Assembly: GCA_910586805.1 (NCBI GenBank)
Contig: CAJUJC010000065.1
Coordinates: 1-12,271 of the forward strand
Origin: an uncultured Erysipelotrichales bacterium
GTDB taxonomy: Bacteria; Bacillota_I; Bacilli_A; Erysipelotrichales; Coprobacillaceae
DNA: 12,271 nucleotides
Direction of reading: 5' to 3'
Shown piece after piece: positions 6,044-12,271 of the stretch. Position 1 is the first letter of the stretch; each line of letters opens with the position of its first letter. The notes beneath the pieces are model-generated. The model ran no database searches. It was given only the letters and a program-made list of their open reading frames with translations, and was not told the DNA's origin. The position numbers and the translations under genes were made by a program.

Positions 6044-6636
6044 TGGCGACTTTTCTTATGCAAACGATATGATGTATTATATACACTTTTTATAGGCACT
6101 TGTAAAATATTCGAAATTTCTTTCGCATTGTAACCTTCCAACAAATACCCCATAACAAGTTTTTCGCTCGGTGAAGCCTTATAACTCATTTCATATAAAT
6201 ATTCTTTCGTTGCTTCTCTAACCTCAAATATTTTTTGAGGATGATACACAATAGAAGTATCTTCAATAACCTCATCATATCTCATCCCCTCACTCTCTTT
6301 AATACTATCATCTAAAGAAATAAGTTGATGCTCTTTATAAATTCTTTTATCTTTTGTAAGAGCGACCTTACTTGACATACGTCTTAAAATAGCAGATTTA
6401 ACATATGTTGATAAAGATGTTTTTTTATCACTACGATAACCCTCTATTGCACTTAAAAAACATATCATACCAATTTGTATAAAATCTTCCAACTCCAAAC
6501 CAATATAATCATGAAATTGAAACGACCATATCCAACGTCGAATTTTTTCATAATAAATTTCTATCAAACACTCTAATGCAGTTTCACTACCACAATGCAT
6601 CAAATACAATAACTCCTCTTCATTGTAACGTTCCAC
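6040..6636 (-). CDS. sigH: SigH-like alternative sigma factor (sigma-70 family)
   Basis: RNA polymerase sigma factor of the SigH group, 198 residues (Bacillus SigH is slightly longer, near 218). Region 2 spans about 21-95, with LEDFIQIGMICFLSAIEGY for core binding and -10 recognition; region 4 spans about 155-195, with the helix-turn-helix NAKEISNILQVPIKSVYN. In Bacillus the orthologue drives the transition to sporulation and competence; the target genes here are unknown. The GTG start at 6634-6636 follows a strong AAAGGAGG. It sits between rlmB and rpmG as in Bacillus, which supports orthology. The Bacillus rae1 (yacP) gene expected between rlmB and sigH is missing: only 16 bases separate them. 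Confidence 0.88.
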   Translation of the reverse strand: MERYNEEELLYLMHCGSETALECLIEIYYEKIRRWIWSFQFHDYIGLELEDFIQIGMICFLSAIEGYRSDKKTSLSTYVKSAILRRMSSKVALTKDKRIYKEHQLISLDDSIKESEGMRYDEVIEDTSIVYHPQKIFEVREATKEYLYEMSYKASPSEKLVMGYLLEGYNAKEISNILQVPIKSVYNTSYRLHKKSRH

Positions 6637-6652
6637 GTTACCTCCTTTCTAC

Positions 6653-7381
6653 TTAGAAAGGATGACGAGAATTATAAACTTGATACAAAATCACTGCAGT
6701 TGCAACTGATGCGTTCAACGATGTAACATGTCCAGTCATTGGTAATATCACATTCATATCACAATGCTTCTTAACTAATCGTGATATTCCAAATCCTTCT
6801 GAACCAATAACAATAACAACAGGCATATTGTAATCAACAGCACGATAATCCTGAGAATTATCTAAATCGCAACCAACAACCCAAAAACCTTTCTTCTTTA
6901 AATCTTCTAAAGTTCTTGAAAGATTCGTCACTTGAGCTACTTTAACATAATCAATAGCTCCCGTTGAGACTTTTGCAACAGTAGGTGTTAATGCTACACT
7001 ACGGTTTTTTCCTATAATTACACCATCAACCTCAATTGCATCACATGTTCTCAAGATCGCACCCAAGTTATGAGGATCTTCCAATCCATCTAACATCAAT
7101 AATAATGGTTGTTTTCCCTTAGGTATATGATTAATGATTTCATCAATCTCATAATAATCATAACCTTCAACTTGAGCCACAATTCCTTGATGGACAACAC
7201 GCCCCACCATATCATTAAGAACATTTTTTTGAGCAACAATATTTACTTTTGCATTTTTCGATTTTGCTAAAGCAATGATTTTATCATCTTTAACATTCTT
7301 CATCATATAAACCTGATATACAGGTTTACTTCCTTTCAAAGCTTCTATTACAGTATTTTTTCCATATATATATTGTCGCAT
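6653..7381 (-). CDS. rlmB: 23S rRNA (guanosine-2'-O-)-methyltransferase RlmB (SPOUT/TrmH family)
   Basis: Probably 2'-O-methylates G2251 in the P loop of 23S rRNA using SAM. Length 242 residues, normal. An N-terminal substrate-binding domain (IYGKNTVIEAL, VHQGIVAQV, about 4-72) is followed by the knotted SPOUT domain. Its motifs are LDGLEDPHNLGAILRTCDA (Asn105 and Arg111, motif 1), IGSEGFGISRL (192-202, motif 2) and ILPMTGHVTSLNASVA (212-227, motif 3 knot and SAM site). AAGGGG lies before the ATG at 7379-7381. Substrate assignment follows the family and the cysS-mrnC-rlmB context. Confidence 0.93.
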   Translation of the reverse strand: MRQYIYGKNTVIEALKGSKPVYQVYMMKNVKDDKIIALAKSKNAKVNIVAQKNVLNDMVGRVVHQGIVAQVEGYDYYEIDEIINHIPKGKQPLLLMLDGLEDPHNLGAILRTCDAIEVDGVIIGKNRSVALTPTVAKVSTGAIDYVKVAQVTNLSRTLEDLKKKGFWVVGCDLDNSQDYRAVDYNMPVVIVIGSEGFGISRLVKKHCDMNVILPMTGHVTSLNASVATAVILYQVYNSRHPF

Positions 7382-7423
7382 AATTTACCCCTTAAAAAGT
7401 CTCATATTTTTCTCAATTTTTTC

Positions 7424-7816
7424 TCATATTTTTTTCATCACAAAATCTTTATACAATTCAAAGATTTCTAAAATTCTTTCATCATCATGCATCAAATACA
7501 AATGACCAATCAATGCTTCAAAACCTGAAGATTGATTATGAGTAATGACACTTGTATTCTTCATCACTCTTGTATTTTTAGCGTTTCTTCCTCTTTTATA
7601 AATTCTTATTTCTTCATCACTTATCCACTGGTTGTTAATGGACTCTTTCATAAACTCAGCCTGTGCTTTTGCACTCACAAACTGTATCGCTTCTTTTTGA
7701 AGCAAATCAGGTTTTGTTATTTCTTTTTCAACAAGTAAATACTCTCTTACATAAACCTCAAAAACACCATCACCCAAATAAGCCAAAGCCAACGGATTAA
7801 TCAACTCAGGTCTCAT
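7424..7816 (-). CDS. mrnC: Mini-ribonuclease III (MrnC)
   Basis: RNase III-like double-strand endonuclease without the RNA-binding domain; in Bacillus it matures 23S rRNA ends. It has 130 residues, typical. The catalytic acid motif LAYLGDGVFEVYVR (about 11-24, Asp16 and Glu20) and the second acid block SSGFEALIGHLYL (Glu100) are present, and the basic loop KRGRNAK (74-80) is conserved. The ATG at 7814-7816 is two bases after the cysS stop codon, and its ribosome site (AGAGGA) lies inside the end of cysS, suggesting translational coupling. Confidence 0.94.
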   Translation of the reverse strand: MRPELINPLALAYLGDGVFEVYVREYLLVEKEITKPDLLQKEAIQFVSAKAQAEFMKESINNQWISDEEIRIYKRGRNAKNTRVMKNTSVITHNQSSGFEALIGHLYLMHDDERILEIFELYKDFVMKKI

Positions 7817-7818
7817 AT

Positions 7819-9156
7819 TTAAATAATTCCTCTACTTTGTAATTCTGTTCTTATTTGATCAGCTTCCTCAAAATTCTTTTTCGCTTTTTCTTCATTCCAC
7901 TTTTGATATAACGAAATATCTTCATCACTCAATATTTTTACATCATGTACAAATCCCATAACATCCATCATTTTCACTAATGTTTGATACCCTTTAGAAA
8001 TCTCTACGTTATCTTTTTCTTTTGTACGCATCAATTGATTTAAAACTTTAACTTGTCCTAAAATTTGTGTTAATGCCAAAGATGTATTCAAATCATCAGT
8101 AAGAGCTTCAATCATTTCAGAAACTTTATCGTCACAATAATCTTCGCCCATTTCATGATTAACCTGTAAATATAATGATGCTTGTTTCAAAATATTTTCA
8201 ACTTTTACAACTTCTTTTTTGACATTTGTCAACACTTCCTCAGTAAAATTTAATGGGTTTCTATAATGTGTTGATAACATTAACCATTTATAAACATTGC
8301 ATCCTAACTCCTGAAGCAAATCTTTAGCCCATAAAACATTTCCTAAAGACTTAGACATCTTTTGATTATTAATATTAATCATTTGATTATGCATCCAAAC
8401 ATTCGCAATAGGATGTTGATGACATGCCATAGATTGTGCAATTTCATTTTCATGATGTGGGAATTTTAAATCTTGTCCACCACCATGAATATCAATACGT
8501 CCATTCTCAAACAAATCATTAATCATAACTACACATTCAGTATGCCACCCAGGTCTTCCCATAGACCAAGGACTTTCAAATTGAATACCTTCATCTGTTT
8601 TCTTCCATAATGCAAAATCTGTACTGCTTTCTTTTTTATCGTTATCATCAACACGTTCGCTTGCTCCAGCGATTAAATCTTCAACCTTAATCCCTGAAAG
8701 CATTCCATATTCTTTAATTTTAGTAACTCTAAAGTAAACATCTCCATCTACTTCATAAGCATATCCTTGATCAACTAAATCTTTCACAAAATTGATAATC
8801 GGTTGCATTGTTTCAGTCACACGAGGTGCATATGTTGGAAACAATAAATTCAATCCTCTTCTGACATCCTCATAAGCCTTAATATACTTATCTGTCAATT
8901 CCTTTTCAGTGACTCCTTCTTCCTTTGCAGCTTTAATAATCTTATCGTCCACATCAGTAAAATTAGAAACAAAAGTAACCTTATAGCCTATTGCTTCAAA
9001 AGTTCTTCTTAAAACATCAAAAACAATCATTGGTCTTGTATTTCCTATATGAACATAATTATAAACAGTAGGTCCACATACATAAATACTGACTTCACCT
9101 TTTTTAATAGGTACAAATTCTTCTTTTTTATTCGTTAATGTGTTAAATACTCTCAT
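7819..9156 (-). CDS. cysS: Cysteinyl-tRNA synthetase
   Basis: Class I synthetase that charges tRNA-Cys with cysteine; 445 residues, slightly under the 460-470 of many homologues. It shows the HIGH signature as HIGN (36-39), KMSKS (266-270), and the zinc ligands Cys27 (CGPTVYNY), Cys208 (WHTEC), His234 and Glu238 (PHHENEIAQS). The DALR-type anticodon region and a charged C-terminal tail ending LQSRGII follow. The frame is open 20 codons upstream into the T-box terminator, but GAGGAG sits six bases before the ATG at 9154-9156, whose product starts MRVFNTLTNKKEEF as in the family. It is the first gene after the T-box leader. Confidence 0.98.
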   Translation of the reverse strand: MRVFNTLTNKKEEFVPIKKGEVSIYVCGPTVYNYVHIGNTRPMIVFDVLRRTFEAIGYKVTFVSNFTDVDDKIIKAAKEEGVTEKELTDKYIKAYEDVRRGLNLLFPTYAPRVTETMQPIINFVKDLVDQGYAYEVDGDVYFRVTKIKEYGMLSGIKVEDLIAGASERVDDNDKKESSTDFALWKKTDEGIQFESPWSMGRPGWHTECVVMINDLFENGRIDIHGGGQDLKFPHHENEIAQSMACHQHPIANVWMHNQMININNQKMSKSLGNVLWAKDLLQELGCNVYKWLMLSTHYRNPLNFTEEVLTNVKKEVVKVENILKQASLYLQVNHEMGEDYCDDKVSEMIEALTDDLNTSLALTQILGQVKVLNQLMRTKEKDNVEISKGYQTLVKMMDVMGFVHDVKILSDEDISLYQKWNEEKAKKNFEEADQIRTELQSRGII

Positions 9157-9177
9157 GATATTCTCCTCTCTTATAAA

Positions 9178-9228
9178 TAAAAAAGCAAATGATAAAGACA
9201 CATAGTGCTCTTCCACCTTATCATATGC
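9178..9228 (-). terminator. T-box terminator hairpin before cysS
   Basis: On the minus strand GCA, a mismatch and ATGATAAGG (9226-9228 and inward) pair with CTTTATCAT, a mismatch and TGC (ending at 9185), followed by TTTTTT. The 5' arm overlaps the T-box core, so terminator and antiterminator are mutually exclusive, as expected for this riboswitch. Confidence 0.82.
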
Positions 9229-9355
9229 TCACTTCTCACTTTTAACGCAAGTTAACGTTCTTTCTTTGCAAAAGACTCAAGCAAGTGCATCCAAAGCCAT
9301 CCATCAAGTTATTTCCACCAACAAACTCTCTCTATACATTTCATAACTTTATCAT
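9178..9355 (-). promoter_or_regulatory. tRNA-Cys T-box leader (riboswitch) upstream of cysS
   Basis: Uncharged tRNA-Cys would stabilise an antiterminator and raise cysS expression. Stem I landmarks appear in order on the minus strand. There is a purine-rich AGAGAGAG (9326-9333), then an apical GNTG-type loop GGTGGAAA closed by GTT...AAC-like arms. Next is the specifier TGC (Cys) followed by A at 9286-9289, and then CTTGAG, which is also the sequence next to the specifier in B. subtilis glyQS. A TTAAC/GTTAA hairpin comes next. The T-box core is AAGGTGGAAGAGCAC (9205-9219): UGGA fits the UCCA end expected for tRNA-Cys, but the usual ACCGCG that follows is not conserved. Outer limits are approximate. 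Confidence 0.8.
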
Positions 9356-9376
9356 TCTTACTTATAATTTATTTAT

Positions 9377-9405
9377 ACTATAACAAATTCATTCTATATA
9401 ATCAA
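9377..9405 (-). promoter_or_regulatory. Promoter for the T-box/cysS transcript
   Basis: On the minus strand TTGATT (9400-9405) is 17 bases from TATAGT (9377-9382); transcription would start near 9370, just upstream of stem I of the T-box. The -35 begins two bases after the lipoprotein stop codon, and no terminator separates them, so some readthrough from the lipoprotein gene into the leader is possible. Confidence 0.72.
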
Positions 9406-9407
9406 CA

Positions 9408-9923
9408 TTAATGATGTACTGTTAACGACTCTAAATATTGTGTTCTTGCAGCTATACAATCATCATAAATTTCCTCTGGAGCTTGATATGAGTAATCATA
9501 AACATATTGATCTGTAAAATAAACAATATGTTTAAACTTCATTCCAGTTGCTAAAAAACGTCCTGTAAAAACTTGACACTCAATACCACTTTCTAACTTT
9601 TTAGAATAATATTGTACATCAGAAGCACCATCTTCCTCTAACTGACCTGCATAAAGTTCAGGCATATCTTCAACAGCATTATCTGTATCATCTTTTTCAG
9701 TTATATAGTTAAAAACCTCTTCATCTAAAATCAATTGTAATATCTCTGTATTGTCATTTGCTGTATCTATAGCAAAATCCTTAGGATAATAGAAAGAGAC
9801 TTGATCTGCAATTTCATGTATGTTTCCATCTTTTTCTAAATGAATCGTTTGGCTTTTTTGGCCACAAGCTACCATCATAAGACACATCATGAAAACTAAT
9901 ATCATTTTCTTTATATATTTCAT
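9408..9923 (-). CDS. Putative small lipoprotein, function unknown
   Basis: Unrecognised protein of 171 residues. It begins with a Lys-rich n-region (MKYIKK) and a hydrophobic stretch, then MMVACG, a lipobox-like signal with Cys20 as the predicted lipid-modified residue. The mature part is acidic, with YYPKDFAID and LQLILDEEVFNYITE early, a middle acidic linker, and aromatic strands later (GRFLATGMKFKHIVYFTDQYVYDYSYQAP). A second cysteine pair (Cys115 and Cys154) lies in the mature part. The pattern suggests an extracellular membrane-anchored beta-rich domain, but I do not recognise a family. GGGAGG is six bases from the ATG at 9921-9923; an earlier ATG (9927-9929) directly abuts the ribosome site. 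It has its own promoter. Confidence 0.8.
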   Translation of the reverse strand: MKYIKKMILVFMMCLMMVACGQKSQTIHLEKDGNIHEIADQVSFYYPKDFAIDTANDNTEILQLILDEEVFNYITEKDDTDNAVEDMPELYAGQLEEDGASDVQYYSKKLESGIECQVFTGRFLATGMKFKHIVYFTDQYVYDYSYQAPEEIYDDCIAARTQYLESLTVHH

Positions 9924-9946
9924 AAGCATCCTCCCTTTCTGTGACT

Positions 9947-9975
9947 ATTGTACTAAACATTGCTCAAGAAAGCAA
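9947..9975 (-). promoter_or_regulatory. Candidate promoter for the lipoprotein gene
   Basis: On the minus strand TTGCTT (9970-9975) is 17 bases from TACAAT (9947-9952). The start would be near 9940, leaving a short leader of about 17 bases with the ribosome site. It lies between the glgA terminator and the lipoprotein gene. Confidence 0.6.
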
Positions 9976-10010
9976 CATAAAATAAAAGAGACAGATTTCT
10001 CCATCTCTTT
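9976..10010 (-). terminator. Intrinsic terminator after glgA
   Basis: On the minus strand AAAGAGA (10004-10010) pairs with TCTCTTT (9985-9991), with AGA/TCT pairing possible inside the loop, followed by TATTTTA. It lies eight bases after the glgA stop codon and closes the glycogen operon. Confidence 0.8.
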
Positions 10011-10018
10011 CATATTTA

Positions 10019-11446
10019 TTAACCTAACAATGAATTAAAAACTTTTAAGTAGGCATCAGCACTTTTATCCCAATCAAGTTTAGCATCCATTGCTCGATCG
10101 ATCAAACCATTCCATTTTTCTTTATCATTATAAACCCTTAATGCATAATCAATTGTATCCATCATCTCATGTGCATTATAGTTTTTAAAACTAAATCCAG
10201 TTCCAGTATTTTCAAACTCATTGTAAGCCTCAACACTATCTTTTAAACCACCTGTTTCACGAACAATTGGGATTGTTCCATAACGTAAAGACATCATTTG
10301 TGATAAACCACAAGGTTCAAATAATGAAGGCATCAAGAACATATCACAACCTGCATAAATACGACAAGATAAACCAAAGTCATATTTTAAATTCATAGAA
10401 ATTTTTTGATTATGATAAGCTGCAATCGCTTTTAACGGTTCTTCGTATTTCAAATCACCCGCACCTAACACAACAACTTGAACATCACGTTTCATCAATT
10501 CTTCCATTCTATTAATAATTAAATCCAAACCTTTTTGCCAAGTCAATCTTGTAACAATACCAATCAAAGGCACATCTGGATTTACTGGTAATCCACATTC
10601 TTTTTGTAATTCAGCCTTATTAATAGGTTTGTTTTGATGAACAGTTGCTTTATCAAAGTGTTTAACAATTTGTGGATCCGTAGATGGATTAATTGTATCG
10701 TAATCAATACCATTTAAAATACCATACAAATCATGTCTACGCATTTGTAAAATATTTTGTAATCCTTCACCAAATTCATCAGTTAGAATTTCTTGAGCAT
10801 ATGTTGGTGAAACTGTTGTAACTGCATCACTATAGAAAATAGCAGCTTTCATCATGTTAAAACACCCATCATTACGACAGTTCCCATTGTAATATAAATA
10901 ATTATCCAAACCAAAATGATCACTCAATAAATTAGGATCACATTTTCCCTGATAAGCAATATTATGAATTGTAAAAGTAATTTTAATATCATTATAATAT
11001 TCATAATATGCATATCTTTCTTTATATAATGCAGCAATCATAGCAGTTTGCCAATCATGTAAAGATAACACATCTGGTTTCAAATCAATATGTGATAATA
11101 ATTCTAAAACAGCAAAATCAAAGAATGCAAATCTTTCATTATCATCATCATATCCATATAACCCTGGTCTTCTAAAATATTGTTCATTATCAATGAAGTA
11201 GTATGTTACACCATCATATTCAGCTTTGAAAACACCACAATAACATTTACGCCATCCTACCCAAATATCATAACTTGCTACATACTCAATAGTATCAGCC
11301 AATTTCATATCTTGATATTTAGGTAAAATAACAGCACATTCATGTCCTTTTTGAACCAAAGATTTTGGCAAAGAACCTAGAACATCTGCCAAACCACCTG
11401 ATTTAATATAAGGATTGGCTTCACTTGTCGCAAAAACAATCTTCAT
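10019..11446 (-). CDS. glgA: Glycogen synthase (ADP-glucose-dependent, GT5)
   Basis: Transfers glucose from ADP-glucose to growing alpha-1,4-glucan chains; cytoplasmic. It has 475 residues, normal. The N-terminal Rossmann half carries the donor-binding KSGGLADV (15-22; the family has KTGGL or KVGGL) and LHDWQT (129-134). The C-terminal half carries ILNGID (243-248), TRLTWQKG (299-306, with the phosphate-contacting Arg300 and Lys305) and the FEPCGLSQ signature with catalytic Glu377, followed by TGGLKDSV (398-405). AAGGAG in the end of glgD is ten bases from the ATG at 11444-11446, which shares one base with the glgD stop (TAATG), so the two are translationally coupled. It appears to be the last gene of the operon. 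Confidence 0.97.
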   Translation of the reverse strand: MKIVFATSEANPYIKSGGLADVLGSLPKSLVQKGHECAVILPKYQDMKLADTIEYVASYDIWVGWRKCYCGVFKAEYDGVTYYFIDNEQYFRRPGLYGYDDDNERFAFFDFAVLELLSHIDLKPDVLSLHDWQTAMIAALYKERYAYYEYYNDIKITFTIHNIAYQGKCDPNLLSDHFGLDNYLYYNGNCRNDGCFNMMKAAIFYSDAVTTVSPTYAQEILTDEFGEGLQNILQMRRHDLYGILNGIDYDTINPSTDPQIVKHFDKATVHQNKPINKAELQKECGLPVNPDVPLIGIVTRLTWQKGLDLIINRMEELMKRDVQVVVLGAGDLKYEEPLKAIAAYHNQKISMNLKYDFGLSCRIYAGCDMFLMPSLFEPCGLSQMMSLRYGTIPIVRETGGLKDSVEAYNEFENTGTGFSFKNYNAHEMMDTIDYALRVYNDKEKWNGLIDRAMDAKLDWDKSADAYLKVFNSLLG

Positions 11447-12271
11447 TATACAACATCTCCTTCTTTAACATATAAAGGTTGTGTTGCATCACCAACTAAT
11501 TCAGTTTTCTTTTCAACTTTAGCATCTTTATCAATAATAACATTTTCTAAATGTGCTCCTGGACAAATTGTAGAACCACTTAAAATAATACAATTCTTAA
11601 CAACAGCCCCTTCACCAATAACAACATTACGAGACAAAATTGAATCTTCAACTTCACCATCTATGATAGCGCCATTTGCAACAAATGATTTCTTAATCTT
11701 AGCATTCTTTTTGTATTTTGTTGGTGGAGTATCATTAGTATTTGTAAAAATTGGCCATGTACTTTTGAATACTTGAGTATTAATATCCATATCCAAAAAT
11801 TCTAAGCTTGTTTTATAATAAGCTTCATAAGAATCAATACATCTTACAAAACCTCTATATTCATATGCCATAACTTTTCTTTCATCACAAATATATGCAA
11901 GAGTATCTTTTAAATCAAAGAATGAGCTTACTTTTTTAGCATATTCCATTAAATCCAACAATACTTTTGTATTAAAAACATACGTTTCCAAAGAAATATT
12001 TCTTTCTTTACGATTTCCTTTATTTTTCTTAACTTCTACAACTTGTTGATTATCTAATTTTAAGTAATCAGTCCCAACAAAAGTTTCATTAGCATTATCA
12101 ATTGTTTGATATACCATTGTAATTTCAGCACCTGACTTTGCATGAGCTTCCACAACATCAGCATAATTCATAGTTGTAATAATATGTGCTGGAGCAACAA
12201 CAACATAATCAGCCTTAGCCTTTTCTAAAAATGCAATATTTTCAACCAAGTTATTTACATCATGATTATAC
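11446..12271 (-). CDS. glgD: GlgD, ADP-glucose pyrophosphorylase-like subunit (partial, N-terminus outside window)
   Basis: The frame is open through the right edge (YNHDVNN precedes the TTG at 12247-12249), so no start lies in the window; about 274 of roughly 370 residues are seen. The part present is the end of the nucleotidyltransferase fold (ADYVVVAPAHIITTMNYADV, ISLETYVFNTKVLLDL, CIDSYEAYYKTSLEFLD), then a left-handed beta-helix of hexapeptide repeats (ANGAIIDGEVEDSILSRNVV and IGEGAVVKNCIIL, about residues 190-260 of the fragment). PPTKY before the helix and direct linkage to glgA fit GlgD, which in Firmicutes pairs with GlgC and modulates its activity. The catalytic N-terminus is not visible, so GlgD over GlgC is a judgement from sequence style and order. 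Confidence 0.85.
   Translation of the reverse strand, partial: YNHDVNNLVENIAFLEKAKADYVVVAPAHIITTMNYADVVEAHAKSGAEITMVYQTIDNANETFVGTDYLKLDNQQVVEVKKNKGNRKERNISLETYVFNTKVLLDLMEYAKKVSSFFDLKDTLAYICDERKVMAYEYRGFVRCIDSYEAYYKTSLEFLDMDINTQVFKSTWPIFTNTNDTPPTKYKKNAKIKKSFVANGAIIDGEVEDSILSRNVVIGEGAVVKNCIILSGSTICPGAHLENVIIDKDAKVEKKTELVGDATQPLYVKEGDVV

Noticed and set aside
7400..7433. Direct repeat of TCTCATATTTTT (7400-7411 and 7422-7433) between mrnC and rlmB
   Set aside because: Two short A/T-rich copies, one overlapping the mrnC stop codon; more likely local duplication in simple sequence than a repeat array or operator.
9157..9216. N-terminal extension of CysRS by 20 residues
   Set aside because: The extra codons lie in the T-box terminator hairpin and its U-tract; the ATG at 9154-9156 has the good ribosome site and gives the family N-terminus.
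12247..12249. TTG as the start of a 267-residue protein next to glgA
   Set aside because: The frame stays open to the window edge and the product is plainly the C-terminal part of a longer GlgD, so this is not the true start.
1..12271. A previously undescribed multi-gene system (defence, mobile, CRISPR, biosynthetic)
   Set aside because: Apart from the lone unrecognised lipoprotein, all genes are familiar core genes in conserved order. I see no transposase, integrase, repeat array, toxin-antitoxin pair or composition break. The new elements are at the level of residues and RNA leaders.

Overview
The window is a stretch of core chromosome from a low-GC Gram-positive bacterium (Bacillota), and every gene lies on the minus strand. 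Base composition is strongly A/T-rich and ribosome binding sites are strong (AGGAGG type). The order cysS-mrnC-rlmB-sigH-rpmG-secE-nusG-rplK-rplA-rplJ-rplL-methyltransferase-rpoB is the classic Bacillus-type informational cluster. Three traits together make me favour the Erysipelotrichia (Coprobacillus/Catenibacterium/Thomasclavelia-like gut bacteria) over Bacillus or Clostridium: an Asn in RpoB where most bacteria have the rifampicin-pocket His, a glgD-glgA pair upstream of the cluster, and no rae1/yacP gene between rlmB and sigH. That placement is inference.

Layout in the direction of transcription (high to low coordinates). (1) The end of a glycogen operon: the C-terminal part of glgD overlaps glgA by one base, then an intrinsic terminator. 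(2) A small putative lipoprotein gene with its own promoter. (3) A promoter and a tRNA-Cys T-box leader (specifier TGC) in front of cysS, followed closely by mrnC, rlmB and sigH. (4) A promoter at the end of sigH, then rpmG, secE and nusG, ending in a terminator that overlaps the nusG stop codon. (5) A promoter and a leader hairpin resembling an L1 operator before rplK-rplA. (6) An L10 leader with an attenuator before rplJ-rplL, closed by a terminator. (7) A short promoter region and an RsmC-like methyltransferase gene (B. subtilis YbxB family). (8) A good promoter, a TTG start and the first 615 codons of rpoB, which runs off the left edge.

Functionally the region joins tRNA charging (CysRS), RNA processing and rRNA modification (MrnC, RlmB, probably the YbxB-like enzyme), transcription (SigH, NusG, RpoB), secretion (SecE) and ribosome assembly (L33, L11, L1, L10, L7/L12). 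Several control layers are readable in the DNA: tRNA-sensing attenuation, ribosomal-protein autoregulation and separate promoters. There are no mobile elements, CRISPR arrays, tRNA or rRNA genes, and no gene-free stretch over 300 bases (the longest is the cysS leader).

I found no new multi-gene system. The observations most worth following are two changes in antibiotic-target proteins: the Asn at the RpoB His526 position, and a four-residue deletion in the proline-rich thiopeptide-binding loop of L11. Next are a divergent T-box core and a long-range complementarity that brackets the L10 leader and its attenuator.
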